Assembly (NCBI GenBank): GCA_029859485.1
Contig: JAOUDB010000042.1
Coordinates: 1 to 11,841, forward strand
DNA from: Desulfuromonadales bacterium
GTDB lineage: Bacteria > Desulfobacterota > Desulfuromonadia > Desulfuromonadales > BM103
Length of the DNA: 11,841 nt
Reading direction: 5' to 3'
The position numbers and the translations under genes were made by a program. Of this stretch, positions 1-6,977 are shown piece by piece; positions within the stretch are counted from its first letter, which is position 1, and each line of letters begins with the position of its first letter. Under the pieces are notes generated by a model. The model was given only the letters and a program-made list of their open reading frames with translations. It did no database searches and was not told the DNA's origin.

Positions 1-158
<158 letters not shown>

Positions 159-770
159 TTATTCTTCTGTGTCTGTTTCAGGAGCCTTGGCCACTATGAC
201 CAGCGATGGCCGCAATAGTCGATCGTGCAGCAGGTAGCCTTTCTGGAACTCTGTGACCACGGTGTTGGGTGCCTGCTCCGCTGACTCGATCTGGCCCATG
301 GCTTGATGCAGGTTCGGGTCAAAGTCTGTGCCGATGGCGTTGATCGCTTTGACGCCAAAGTCTTCCAGAGCTTTGCGGAACTGGGTGATCGTCATGTTGA
401 CCCCTTCGAGGAGGCCCTGGTTGTTGGTCTCTTCCTGAGCTGCGTGTTCAATGGCGCGCTCGAGATTGTCGAGAACCGGGACCATCTCCTTGAGGAGGCG
501 GTCATTGGCAAAACGGATCGCGTCTTCCTTGTCGCGCTGGTTGCGTTTGCGAGCATTCTCAAGATCTGCCCGCTCACGCAAATAGAGGTCCCAATTTTTG
601 TGGGCTTCCGTACGCATGGCTTCAACTTCATTCTGCAGAGCAGTCAGCGGGTCGATTTCTGAGTCAGTTTCAACCTCAACCTCTTCTGCGCCGTCTTCGG
701 TGACTTCTTCCGACGCTTCTGGTGCTGTTTCCAACTCCGTTACGTCTTGCTTTTTACTTTTCTTGGCCAA
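159..770 (-). CDS. grpE: GrpE, nucleotide exchange factor for DnaK (TTG start)
   Basis: GrpE is a cytoplasmic homodimer that releases ADP from DnaK to restart the chaperone cycle. The product is 203 residues, normal for bacterial GrpE. Residues about 8-38 are highly acidic and probably disordered, about 40-100 form the long dimerisation coiled coil, and the C-terminal beta-wing domain carries the family marks FDPNLHQA (150-157) and KGYLLHDRLLRPS (177-189). I chose the TTG at 768-770: AGGAGAAG (778-785) sits seven bases upstream and the protein then begins MAKKSKK. An in-frame ATG at 803 would add 11 residues but lies inside hrcA without a clear ribosome-binding site. The chosen site overlaps the hrcA stop (784-786), suggesting translational coupling. 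A 72-base gap separates it from dnaK. Confidence 0.96.
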   Translation of the reverse strand: MAKKSKKQDVTELETAPEASEEVTEDGAEEVEVETDSEIDPLTALQNEVEAMRTEAHKNWDLYLRERADLENARKRNQRDKEDAIRFANDRLLKEMVPVLDNLERAIEHAAQEETNNQGLLEGVNMTITQFRKALEDFGVKAINAIGTDFDPNLHQAMGQIESAEQAPNTVVTEFQKGYLLHDRLLRPSLVIVAKAPETDTEE

Positions 771-777
771 GGGTTTT

Positions 778-785
778 CTTCTCCT
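778..785 (-). promoter_or_regulatory. grpE ribosome-binding site overlapping the hrcA stop codon
   Basis: AGGAGAAG on the minus strand is seven bases before the TTG start of grpE and shares bases with the hrcA TAG stop. Ribosomes ending hrcA would uncover or occupy the grpE initiation region, which couples the two. This site decides the TTG start over the ATG at 803. Confidence 0.7.
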
Positions 786-1824
786 AATCGTTGTCTGTAT
801 CAAGCAGGCGGCTAATCAGACTCGCCGTGTAATCGACAATTGGAATAATGGTTGCGTAAGGCATGCGGTTCGGACCGATGACACCCAGGGTGCCGAGGGT
901 GCCGCGCTTGCCCGAGTAGGCCGCTGAAATCAGGCTGCAATCGGAAAGCTCTGTGTGTTCTGTCTCGCTGCCGATAATGACTTGAACCCCCTTGGTTTCA
1001 AGGCCGCGGTCAAGCAGTTCGACCAATGCGCTTTTTTGCTCAAAGGTCTGGACGATCCGTTTCATACAGTCCAGGTCGGAGAATTCTGGTTGCTCGAGGA
1101 AGCGGCTGGTGCCCTCGATAATCACGTCACCGTTCGATTCGTCGACCAGTGCGGCGCTGGACAGGGTAAAAGCCCGTCGCATCAGATGATCATAAAGTGC
1201 CTTTTCCTGAGCCATTTCGGTGATGATGCGGGTACGAACGTCCTGAATACTCAGGCCGGTCATGGTCTGGTTCAGGTAGTTGGTGATCTTTTCCAGCTCT
1301 CTGGGTGACAGGTCCTCATCAACTTCGACCAGTTTGTTCTGCACCAGCCCCGACTGGGTCACGAAGACAGCCAGAATCAGGCGAGGTGAAAGTTTGACGA
1401 ACTCAATGTGCCTGAAAATGGTCGCCTTGAGGCGAGGGATCATAACCAGGCCGGTATAGTGAGAGATTGACGACAGCGTTCTGCTGGCTTCGCGCAGCAT
1501 GTCGGTCATCTGCAGTCCCTGCTGGCGATAATGGAGCTCGATCTGGTCTTTCTGGCTGCGGTCCATTTCGCTGACGCGCAAGATGGTGTCAACGTAGAAC
1601 CGGTAGCCCTTCTCGGTAGGAATCCTGCCTGCCGAAGTGTGTGGCGAGACCAGGTAGCCGAGTTCCTCGAGTTCTGCCATGACATTGCGCACCGATGCCG
1701 GAGACAGCTTGATACCCTGATTTTGAGTCAGGGCTTTTGAGCCGACCGGTTGGGCGGTTGCTATATACTCCTCGATGATGGCCTCGAGGATTTTCTGACC
1801 GCGATCCGTCAGTTTTGCTGCCAT
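784..1824 (-). CDS. hrcA: HrcA, heat-inducible transcription repressor
   Basis: HrcA binds the CIRCE operator and represses class I heat-shock genes; its activity depends on GroEL, so misfolded protein relieves repression. The 346-residue product has the usual family length. The N-terminal winged-helix region begins LTDRGQKILEAIIEEY and includes SPASVRNVMAELEELGYL (41-58) and the wing HTSAGRIPTEKGYRFYVD (62-79), followed by the GAF-like and insertion domains. The ATG at 1824 has GGAG six bases upstream (1831-1834). It is first in the operon with grpE and dnaK, directly behind a CIRCE copy, the classic autoregulated arrangement. The C-terminus overlaps the grpE ribosome-binding site. No feature is missing or odd. 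Confidence 0.97.
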   Translation of the reverse strand: MAAKLTDRGQKILEAIIEEYIATAQPVGSKALTQNQGIKLSPASVRNVMAELEELGYLVSPHTSAGRIPTEKGYRFYVDTILRVSEMDRSQKDQIELHYRQQGLQMTDMLREASRTLSSISHYTGLVMIPRLKATIFRHIEFVKLSPRLILAVFVTQSGLVQNKLVEVDEDLSPRELEKITNYLNQTMTGLSIQDVRTRIITEMAQEKALYDHLMRRAFTLSSAALVDESNGDVIIEGTSRFLEQPEFSDLDCMKRIVQTFEQKSALVELLDRGLETKGVQVIIGSETEHTELSDCSLISAAYSGKRGTLGTLGVIGPNRMPYATIIPIVDYTASLISRLLDTDND

Positions 1825-1876
1825 GATGAACTCCGCGCAAAAAGCTCAAGCCGGCTAACCCGGCCTGCTAAATCTC

Positions 1877-1903
1877 TTAGCACTCCTTCTCTTTGAGTGC
1901 CAA
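1877..1903. promoter_or_regulatory. CIRCE operator (HrcA binding site)
   Basis: TTAGCACTC, a nine-base spacer, then GAGTGCCAA. This matches the known CIRCE inverted repeat (TTAGCACTC-N9-GAGTGCTAA) with one mismatch in the right arm. It lies a few bases downstream of the predicted transcription start of the hrcA operon, where bound HrcA would block RNA polymerase, and would also be present in the 5' leader of the mRNA. Confidence 0.95.
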
Positions 1904-1912
1904 AGCACGGTC

Positions 1913-1941
1913 AACATAACAACGGCAATTGCCTTTGTCAA
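1913..1941 (-). promoter_or_regulatory. sigma70-type promoter of hrcA-grpE-dnaK
   Basis: On the minus strand a perfect -35 TTGACA (1936-1941) is followed by a 17-base spacer and a -10 TATGTT (1913-1918), placing transcription start near 1906, immediately before CIRCE. No sigma32-type signature is evident, so control appears to be vegetative promoter plus HrcA repression. Confidence 0.85.
1924..1933. repeat. 10-bp perfect palindrome in the promoter spacer
   Basis: GGCAATTGCC is self-complementary and lies entirely between the -35 and -10 boxes of the hrcA promoter. A second regulator could bind there, or it could be chance. It is too short to form a useful RNA hairpin for the upstream hemW gene. 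Confidence 0.35.
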
Positions 1942-2000
1942 GGGACGCAATGTGATTTTCCAGAAGCAGGCTAAAAGCCGCTCCAGTAAAGGAAATCTTC

Positions 2001-3131
2001 TTAGAGGAAAGGCAGAATCAGACGGTCAAAAATGAGCCATCCCGCCGGCGTTAAGGTCCAGCGGCCATTGTTGTAGATTAACCATGGTGCGCTGGCCTCA
2101 ACCGCTTTAGGAAAAGCTTCTTGCAAGGTGCAACCGAAGCGCTGTTGGAGTTCTGAATCACTGATGCCGTTACGGGTCCGCAGGGCCAGATAAATCGTTT
2201 CACGTAATGCCGATTCTTGATCAAATACTTCAAGGTGTTGTGTTGGTTCTTTGGCGTTAACCAGAGCGTGCTGGTAGGCAGCCAGGTCGGGAGGCACTGC
2301 ACTGCGGCTACCCCAATGGCGCGCACAAAAAGAATGTGCTCCGGGACCTATGCCGAGGAAGGACTGCCGCTGCCAGTAGCCGAGGTTGTGGCGACAGGCT
2401 CGGCCTTTCAGCGCATAGTTGGCGATTTCGTAGTGTTCGTAACCAACTTCAGACAGTCGTTTGTGAACCAGCATAAAGGTGTCGGCGTAAAAGTCTTCGT
2501 CGGGCAGGGTCATCTCTCCTGACTTCACTTTCCGATGGAAGGGCGTCTCGGGCTCGGCTGTCAGGCCGTAACAAGAAAGATGCTCAGGGCTCAATTCCAG
2601 GAAGCTGTGCAAATCTTCTTCGAATTCGGCGGTAGTTTGTGCGGGGAGGGCAAACATCAGATCAAGAGAGATGTTATCAAAGCCAACATCGCGTGCTCGG
2701 CTGAAAGCATCGAGCCCCTCTTTCTGGTTGTGCAGACGGCCCAGAGTGGCTAGGTGCTTGTCGTTGCAGGTTTGCAGGCCGAGGGAGAGGCGGTTGATGC
2801 CCGCCTGACGATAACCAGCCAGGCTTTGCTCTGAAACCGTGCCGGGGTTGGCTTCAAAAGTGATCTCGGCATTATGGGTTATGCCGAAGGCCTGTTGCAC
2901 CACTTGGAGAATGTCGGCTATCGATTCAGGAGGTAAAAGCGAGGGGGTGCCGCCACCGAAATAGATCGTCTCAAAGGGACCTGATTGTTTGTGGCTTGAT
3001 GCCCAGTTGAGGTGCTTGATCAAAAGGCTCGGGTAGGTTTCTAGCAGAAGGTCTGTTGAGGCTATGGAAAAAAAATCGCAGTAGGGGCACTTGCGATGAC
3101 AGAAGGGTATATGCACGTAAAGACCGGCCAT
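2001..3131 (-). CDS. hemW: HemW, radical SAM heme chaperone (formerly annotated as coproporphyrinogen III oxidase-like)
   Basis: The product is 376 residues, the usual HemW size and about 80 shorter than true HemN. The radical-SAM cluster motif is C11-x3-C15-x2-C18 followed by F20; HemN has a further Cys at that last position, so this points to HemW, which binds heme and inserts it into respiratory enzymes rather than oxidising coproporphyrinogen. Other family marks are YFGGGTPSLL (57-66), the SAM-binding region around FEANPGT (92-98), RHNLGYW (247-253), GAHS (264-267) and a C-terminal winged-helix-like domain. The ATG at 3131 gives the family N-terminus (LYVHIPFC). Its only good Shine-Dalgarno, GGAGG at 3153-3157, is 21 bases away in a hairpin loop. 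It follows the antiporter operon by 37 bases and is probably co-transcribed with it. Confidence 0.93.
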   Translation of the reverse strand: MAGLYVHIPFCHRKCPYCDFFSIASTDLLLETYPSLLIKHLNWASSHKQSGPFETIYFGGGTPSLLPPESIADILQVVQQAFGITHNAEITFEANPGTVSEQSLAGYRQAGINRLSLGLQTCNDKHLATLGRLHNQKEGLDAFSRARDVGFDNISLDLMFALPAQTTAEFEEDLHSFLELSPEHLSCYGLTAEPETPFHRKVKSGEMTLPDEDFYADTFMLVHKRLSEVGYEHYEIANYALKGRACRHNLGYWQRQSFLGIGPGAHSFCARHWGSRSAVPPDLAAYQHALVNAKEPTQHLEVFDQESALRETIYLALRTRNGISDSELQQRFGCTLQEAFPKAVEASAPWLIYNNGRWTLTPAGWLIFDRLILPFL

Positions 3132-3142
3132 ATATCTTGGTT

Positions 3143-3162
3143 GTCGCGAGATCCTCCGCGAC
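3143..3162 (-). promoter_or_regulatory. Hairpin presenting a Shine-Dalgarno in its loop, before hemW
   Basis: Perfect 6-bp arms GTCGCG/CGCGAC enclose an 8-base loop. On the transcript the loop plus the neighbouring stem base contains GGAGGATCT. The stem ends 11 bases before the hemW ATG and begins six bases after the stop of the preceding antiporter gene. There is no U-tract, so it is not an intrinsic terminator. It may set hemW translation or mark an mRNA processing point. Confidence 0.5.
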
Positions 3163-3168
3163 GAAGTC

Positions 3169-4947
3169 TTATCTGAGGTAAAGTAGCAGAGATGCCAGAG
3201 CGAGGATCACAACCGCGAGTAGAACTCCGACACCAACCGGATAAGCCGCGCTACGGCTGCGGCTATCGATTTTTTGGGTAACGTGTTCCTGGTTCTCGGT
3301 GATGCCACTACCTTCAACCCAGAGGCGGTAGCCATACTTCTGTAAATTGCCACCCGGTTCTTCGAAAAACCGGGCTAGTAGCTTGGTAAATTGCTGGACG
3401 AAAATACGATCAGCCCAGACGTTGATGCCATTGAAAGCCCAGTTACAGAAGCGGTAAATCTGGCGACCACCTTGGCGGTAAATCCAGTCGGCGTCGACAT
3501 TCACCGAACGAATTTCTGCCGGGTAGATGCCGGCGAGTAGCAATAGGGTAAAGGCAAGGGCCGAGAAGATGAGCAATTGAGACTGCGCCAGCACATGACT
3601 GATCGAGTAGGGCTGATAATCAGTGGCGTAAGGCAGTATGCTGTAAAGGTATTGCGGGAAACAACCAATCAGAATGCAGAGTATTGCCGAGATGCCCATG
3701 GCCAATAGCATATGCGGTGGTGCTTCTTTGCAGCGGATGCCAGAGTCATGTGAAAAGAAGGCGAAGAAGGGGATCTTGATGCCGGCATGGTGAAAGACCC
3801 CTGCCGAAGCAAAGAGAAGGATGAACCAGAGCCAGCGCATATCGCCGTGGGCCGCGGCCTCCATGACCATTGATTTGCTGACGAAACCGGAGAAGAGCGG
3901 GAAGGCCGAGATCGAGGCGGCACCGACGATGCAGAAACCACAGGTCCAGGGCATTGATTTATAAAGGCCTCCGAGGTCGGTGGCGTTGATCTTGCCGGTG
4001 CGGTACATGACCGCGCCCATGGTCATAAAGAGCAGCCCCTTGAAGAGGAGATCATTGAAGGCATGAGCGACGGCGCCGTTGATGGAGAGAGCGGTGCCGA
4101 TACCGATGCCAACCACCATGAAGCCGACCTGATTGATAAGGCTGTAGGCCAGGACTCGTCGCAGGTCATTCTCGATGACCGCGTAGAAGATCGGGAAAGC
4201 CGCCATGGCCCCGCCAATGAAGATTAGCTCTTCGGTGCCGGGGAAGGCTCGGGCGAGGGCGTAGATTGCTGTCTTGGTGGTGAAAGCCGAAAGAAAGATT
4301 GTGCCGGTGATGGTCGCTTCGGGGTAGGCATCGGTCAGCCAGGGGTGCAGAAACGGCCAGGCTGAGTTGACGCCGATACCGACAAATATAAGCCACGAGG
4401 CTGTGGTCCCCAGGCCAATCAGGTCAAAGGCCGCTGAGCCGGTCTGTGAAACGTGCATAATGATCCCCGCCAGAAGGCAGAGGCCCCCTGCGACGTGGAC
4501 CATAAAGTAACGGAACCCAGCACCGAGGGCTCGCTCGGTACGGCGTGCCAGGATCAGGAAGGTCGCGCTGATCGTGAGCATCTCCCAGAAGACAAAGAGA
4601 GTGAACATGTCACCGGCGAAGACTGCGCCAATCGCCGCTCCGGCGTAGACGGTGCCTGCAACGTTCTGCACAGCGTCGTCAACATGAAGAGCATAGAGTG
4701 CCGAAAGGAAGGCAACTAGGTGGAAGATATAACCGAAGATCAGGCTTAGTTTGTCAACCCTAGCCAGGATGATTTGGTCGCTTAAAAACGGATAGATCCA
4801 GAAGCTGCCATGTGGCAGCTGCAGCAGGTTGATAAAGCTGATTACTGGCAGCAGCAGTAACAATGCCTGTCGGGTACGGCCCCTGAAAAGCGGGACCAGA
4901 AGCCCACCGAGAATCAGGATCATTGCTGGCGGCAAAGCATTAATCAT
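3169..4947 (-). CDS. Third antiporter-like subunit (MrpD/NuoM family, 592 residues, C-terminal extension)
   Basis: A polytopic inner-membrane protein of the proton-conducting transporter family shared by Mrp antiporters and complex I. The core (about 1-475) has some 14 membrane helices with Glu122 (VFWEM) in TM5, Lys225 (FTTKTAIY) in TM8, Lys303 (LLFKGLLF) and Lys358 (GFVSKSM). The usual TM7 lysine is replaced: the segment reads GIGVNSAWPFLHPWL, with Asn194 at the lysine position. I recall a similar asparagine in other proteins annotated as 'Na+/H+ antiporter subunit D' of this branch, so it may be a subfamily trait. Residues about 476-565 are amphipathic and largely soluble (starting around DADWIYRQGG), followed by a final membrane helix at 570-590. 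The start overlaps the 89-residue gene by 8 bases, with GAGG nine bases upstream. It ends the antiporter gene set. Confidence 0.88.
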   Translation of the reverse strand: MINALPPAMILILGGLLVPLFRGRTRQALLLLLPVISFINLLQLPHGSFWIYPFLSDQIILARVDKLSLIFGYIFHLVAFLSALYALHVDDAVQNVAGTVYAGAAIGAVFAGDMFTLFVFWEMLTISATFLILARRTERALGAGFRYFMVHVAGGLCLLAGIIMHVSQTGSAAFDLIGLGTTASWLIFVGIGVNSAWPFLHPWLTDAYPEATITGTIFLSAFTTKTAIYALARAFPGTEELIFIGGAMAAFPIFYAVIENDLRRVLAYSLINQVGFMVVGIGIGTALSINGAVAHAFNDLLFKGLLFMTMGAVMYRTGKINATDLGGLYKSMPWTCGFCIVGAASISAFPLFSGFVSKSMVMEAAAHGDMRWLWFILLFASAGVFHHAGIKIPFFAFFSHDSGIRCKEAPPHMLLAMGISAILCILIGCFPQYLYSILPYATDYQPYSISHVLAQSQLLIFSALAFTLLLLAGIYPAEIRSVNVDADWIYRQGGRQIYRFCNWAFNGINVWADRIFVQQFTKLLARFFEEPGGNLQKYGYRLWVEGSGITENQEHVTQKIDSRSRSAAYPVGVGVLLAVVILALASLLLYLR

Positions 4948-5209
4948 TATAATAATCCTCTTTACGCATGACTAAGGGCCGCAGTACGTATTTGGCAACG
5001 ATGACCAGGATGACGCAGGCAACAAAACCGTAGACCGAGTAGAAACCGAAGAAGCTTTCCCAGGTGAAGATGCCGTGCTTGTGGTAGAAGATGTCAATCG
5101 CCAGAGACACGACCACGCAGGCATAAAATATTCTTAGTAGACGTTTGACGTTTTCCGGCTTGTCAAACATCCCCAGTTCTTCGTCTATACTAATCGGTTT
5201 TTTGGACAT
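4940..5209 (-). CDS. Small two-helix membrane protein of unknown function in the antiporter operon
   Basis: I do not recognise this 89-residue protein by name. The N-terminus (1-22) is charged and cytoplasm-like, helix one spans about 24-41, a short loop holds His43 and His45, helix two spans about 53-77, and the tail is charged (MRKEDYYND). The ATG at 5209 has AAGGAG seven bases upstream. It overlaps the 592-residue subunit by 8 bases (ATGATTAA), so translation is coupled, and it follows the 52-residue gene by 11 bases. Position and coupling suggest a structural subunit that pairs with the third antiporter subunit; this is inference from context only. Confidence 0.85.
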   Translation of the reverse strand: MSKKPISIDEELGMFDKPENVKRLLRIFYACVVVSLAIDIFYHKHGIFTWESFFGFYSVYGFVACVILVIVAKYVLRPLVMRKEDYYND

Positions 5210-5220
5210 CCGTTTGCTCC

Positions 5221-5379
5221 TTACCAGGTCTGCCAGAATACAAAGGCCAGATAGAGGATGCCGATGGTAATGCAGATATAAAAGATTGTCCGGTAGCCTT
5301 CGACCGGCTCGTGGGCCAGTATCATCGGACCGTCTTCTGCGTGGTCTTGATTGTTGTCTTTTTCGTGTGTCTCCGTCAT
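5221..5379 (-). CDS. 52-residue single-helix membrane protein in the antiporter operon
   Basis: A short open frame (ATG at 5377-5379, TAA at 5221-5223) fills the gap between the second antiporter gene and the 89-residue gene. Residues 1-28 are hydrophilic and rich in Asp, Glu, His and Asn; residues about 31-50 form one hydrophobic helix that begins after an EPVEGYRT segment and ends FWQTW. A purine-rich GAGAGAG precedes the start. Support for a real gene: it fits the 78-base and 11-base gaps around it, has a membrane helix like every neighbour, and I recall similar 'PVPGY..' single-helix proteins beside related antiporter genes. It is below the length limit of many gene callers. Function unknown; a peripheral subunit of the complex is the simplest guess. 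Confidence 0.75.
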   Translation of the reverse strand: MTETHEKDNNQDHAEDGPMILAHEPVEGYRTIFYICITIGILYLAFVFWQTW

Positions 5380-5457
5380 ATGCTCTCTCAAACTCCAGGA
5401 AGCTGTTTACCTTAACAGGGTCCTGCTCAGATTTCCTGTGCCATCAAATCCTCAGCC

Positions 5458-6927
5458 TTACCAGGTTCCAAGGGCCATCCGTGCCAGTTGCAACAGGGTG
5501 TCGGGAAAGAAGAACAAGGCCAGTGAAACAAGGGCCGTCACCGATAACGGGATCAGGCAGAAGAGTGGCGCTTCCTTGATCCCTTCACCTTCACCGTCAG
5601 GTGATGGCATGAAGAAGCCACGGTAGAAAACCGGAAAGAAATAAGCCGCGTTGAGCAAGGAACTGACCAGAAGCACCACGATCAAGACCAGCTGATCTCC
5701 TTCAACGGCACCGATCAACAGGTTCCATTTACTGATAAAACCACCCAGGGGCGGCATGCCGATAATACTCAGAGAGCCGAGGAAAAAAGCCAGATAGGTG
5801 ATTGGCATACGCTTCCCCAGCCCATTCATCTGGCTGATATTTTTCTTCTTGCTGGTGACATAGATTGCTCCTGCGCAGAAAAACAAGGTGATCTTGCCGA
5901 AGGCGTGCATCGCAAGATGCATGACTCCGCCGAGCATGCCGGTTGCCGAAAGCATACCGGCGCCGAGCACCATGTAGGCGAGCTGACCGATGGTTGAGTA
6001 GGCCAGTCGGCGTTTCAAGCTGTCTTGAGTCAGCGCAATCAGAGATGCAACCAGCACGGTTATCGCAGCGATATAGGTGATCACGGAACCGAGATTAGCA
6101 GTTTGTAGCGTCTCAGGACCGAGAATATGGAAAATGACACGGAAGATCGCGAAGACACCAGCCTTGACCACGGCCACGCCATGCAGGAACGAGCTGACCG
6201 GAGTTGGTGCCACCATCGCCGCCGGTAGCCAACCGTGGAACGGCATCAGGCCCGCCTTGGCAAAACCGAACAAAAAGAGTACCACCAGCAGCGCCAATAG
6301 CTCCGGTGACGCCTTGCCCGCCAGAATGCCACCGGTCGTGAAGTCAAGAGTCCCCGCGACGCTATAAGTTATCAGCATGGCAGGCAGTGCCAGACCGATG
6401 GATGTGCCGAGAATATAGGTCAGGTACTTGCGGCCTGAGCTTCTGGCTTCAGCGTTTTGATGATGTGTGACCAACGGGTAGGTCGAGAGTGACAGCACCT
6501 CGTAGAAGAGGTACAGGGTCAGCAGGTTGCCCGCAAAGGCTATGCCGAGAGTCGCTGAGATAGCCACGGCAAATGACGCAAAGTAACGAGTCTGGGCGTG
6601 CTCGTTAAGCGCGCGCATATAACCGATTGAGTAAATTGAAGTAAAAAGCCAGAGACAGGAGGCCACCAGGGCAAAGATCATTCCCAGGGCGTCGACGCGC
6701 AGCTCAATTGGCACGCCCGGGATCACTTGCGCGATGGTGAAGACATAACTGCCGCCCTCCAGTATCCACGGCAGGAGCGAGGCGACGATCGTCAGTTTGA
6801 CCAGGGCAATCACGATTGTCCAGCTTTCGCGCAGGTTTGGCTGACGACCAGAAAGAAGGATCGGCAAAGCCCCCAGCAGGGAAACCAGGATCGCGGCCAG
6901 CGGCCAGATGGAAACAATCGGTGTCAT
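5458..6927 (-). CDS. Second antiporter-like subunit (MrpD/NuoM family, 489 residues)
   Basis: An integral membrane proton/cation-translocating subunit with about 14 helices. All key charged residues of the family are present: Glu143 (LFYEVLSLSTYPL) in TM5, Lys224 (GFAKAGLMPFHGWLP) in TM7, Lys255 (VVKAGVF) in TM8, Lys345 (HAFGKITLFF) in TM10 and Lys400 (GFISKWNLL) in TM12. The PTPVSSFLHG signature sits at 241-250. Of the three antiporter-like proteins here it is the most canonical and the most NuoM-like. It lies 50 bases after mrpD and 78 bases before the 52-residue gene. Its ATG is preceded closely by GAGAGAG, a start region almost the same as that of the 52-residue gene. It could fill the place of the missing N-terminal half of MrpA; that is inference. 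Confidence 0.9.
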   Translation of the reverse strand: MTPIVSIWPLAAILVSLLGALPILLSGRQPNLRESWTIVIALVKLTIVASLLPWILEGGSYVFTIAQVIPGVPIELRVDALGMIFALVASCLWLFTSIYSIGYMRALNEHAQTRYFASFAVAISATLGIAFAGNLLTLYLFYEVLSLSTYPLVTHHQNAEARSSGRKYLTYILGTSIGLALPAMLITYSVAGTLDFTTGGILAGKASPELLALLVVLFLFGFAKAGLMPFHGWLPAAMVAPTPVSSFLHGVAVVKAGVFAIFRVIFHILGPETLQTANLGSVITYIAAITVLVASLIALTQDSLKRRLAYSTIGQLAYMVLGAGMLSATGMLGGVMHLAMHAFGKITLFFCAGAIYVTSKKKNISQMNGLGKRMPITYLAFFLGSLSIIGMPPLGGFISKWNLLIGAVEGDQLVLIVVLLVSSLLNAAYFFPVFYRGFFMPSPDGEGEGIKEAPLFCLIPLSVTALVSLALFFFPDTLLQLARMALGTW

Positions 6928-6945
6928 ATCTCTCTCAAAACGGGT

Positions 6946-6965
6946 CCCGGATAATGTTGGCCGGG
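6946..6965 (-). other. Small intercistronic hairpin before the second antiporter gene
   Basis: Arms CCCGG/CCGGG (6946-6950 and 6961-6965) enclose a 10-base loop in the 50-base gap between mrpD and the second antiporter gene. This is the first real gap after eight tightly packed genes. No U-run follows it on the minus strand, so termination is unlikely. A role in mRNA processing or in setting different translation of the following genes is possible. Confidence 0.3.
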
Positions 6966-6977
6966 TTCACGATAGAA

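Noticed and set aside
303..662. Plus-strand frames opposite grpE, hrcA, hemW and the antiporter genes
   Set aside because: They are antisense shadows of well-identified genes and show no ribosome-binding sites or domain features of their own.
2001..3131. True oxygen-independent coproporphyrinogen III oxidase HemN
   Set aside because: The cluster motif ends C-x2-C-x-F rather than the extra cysteine of HemN, and the protein is of HemW length with the HNxxYW motif.
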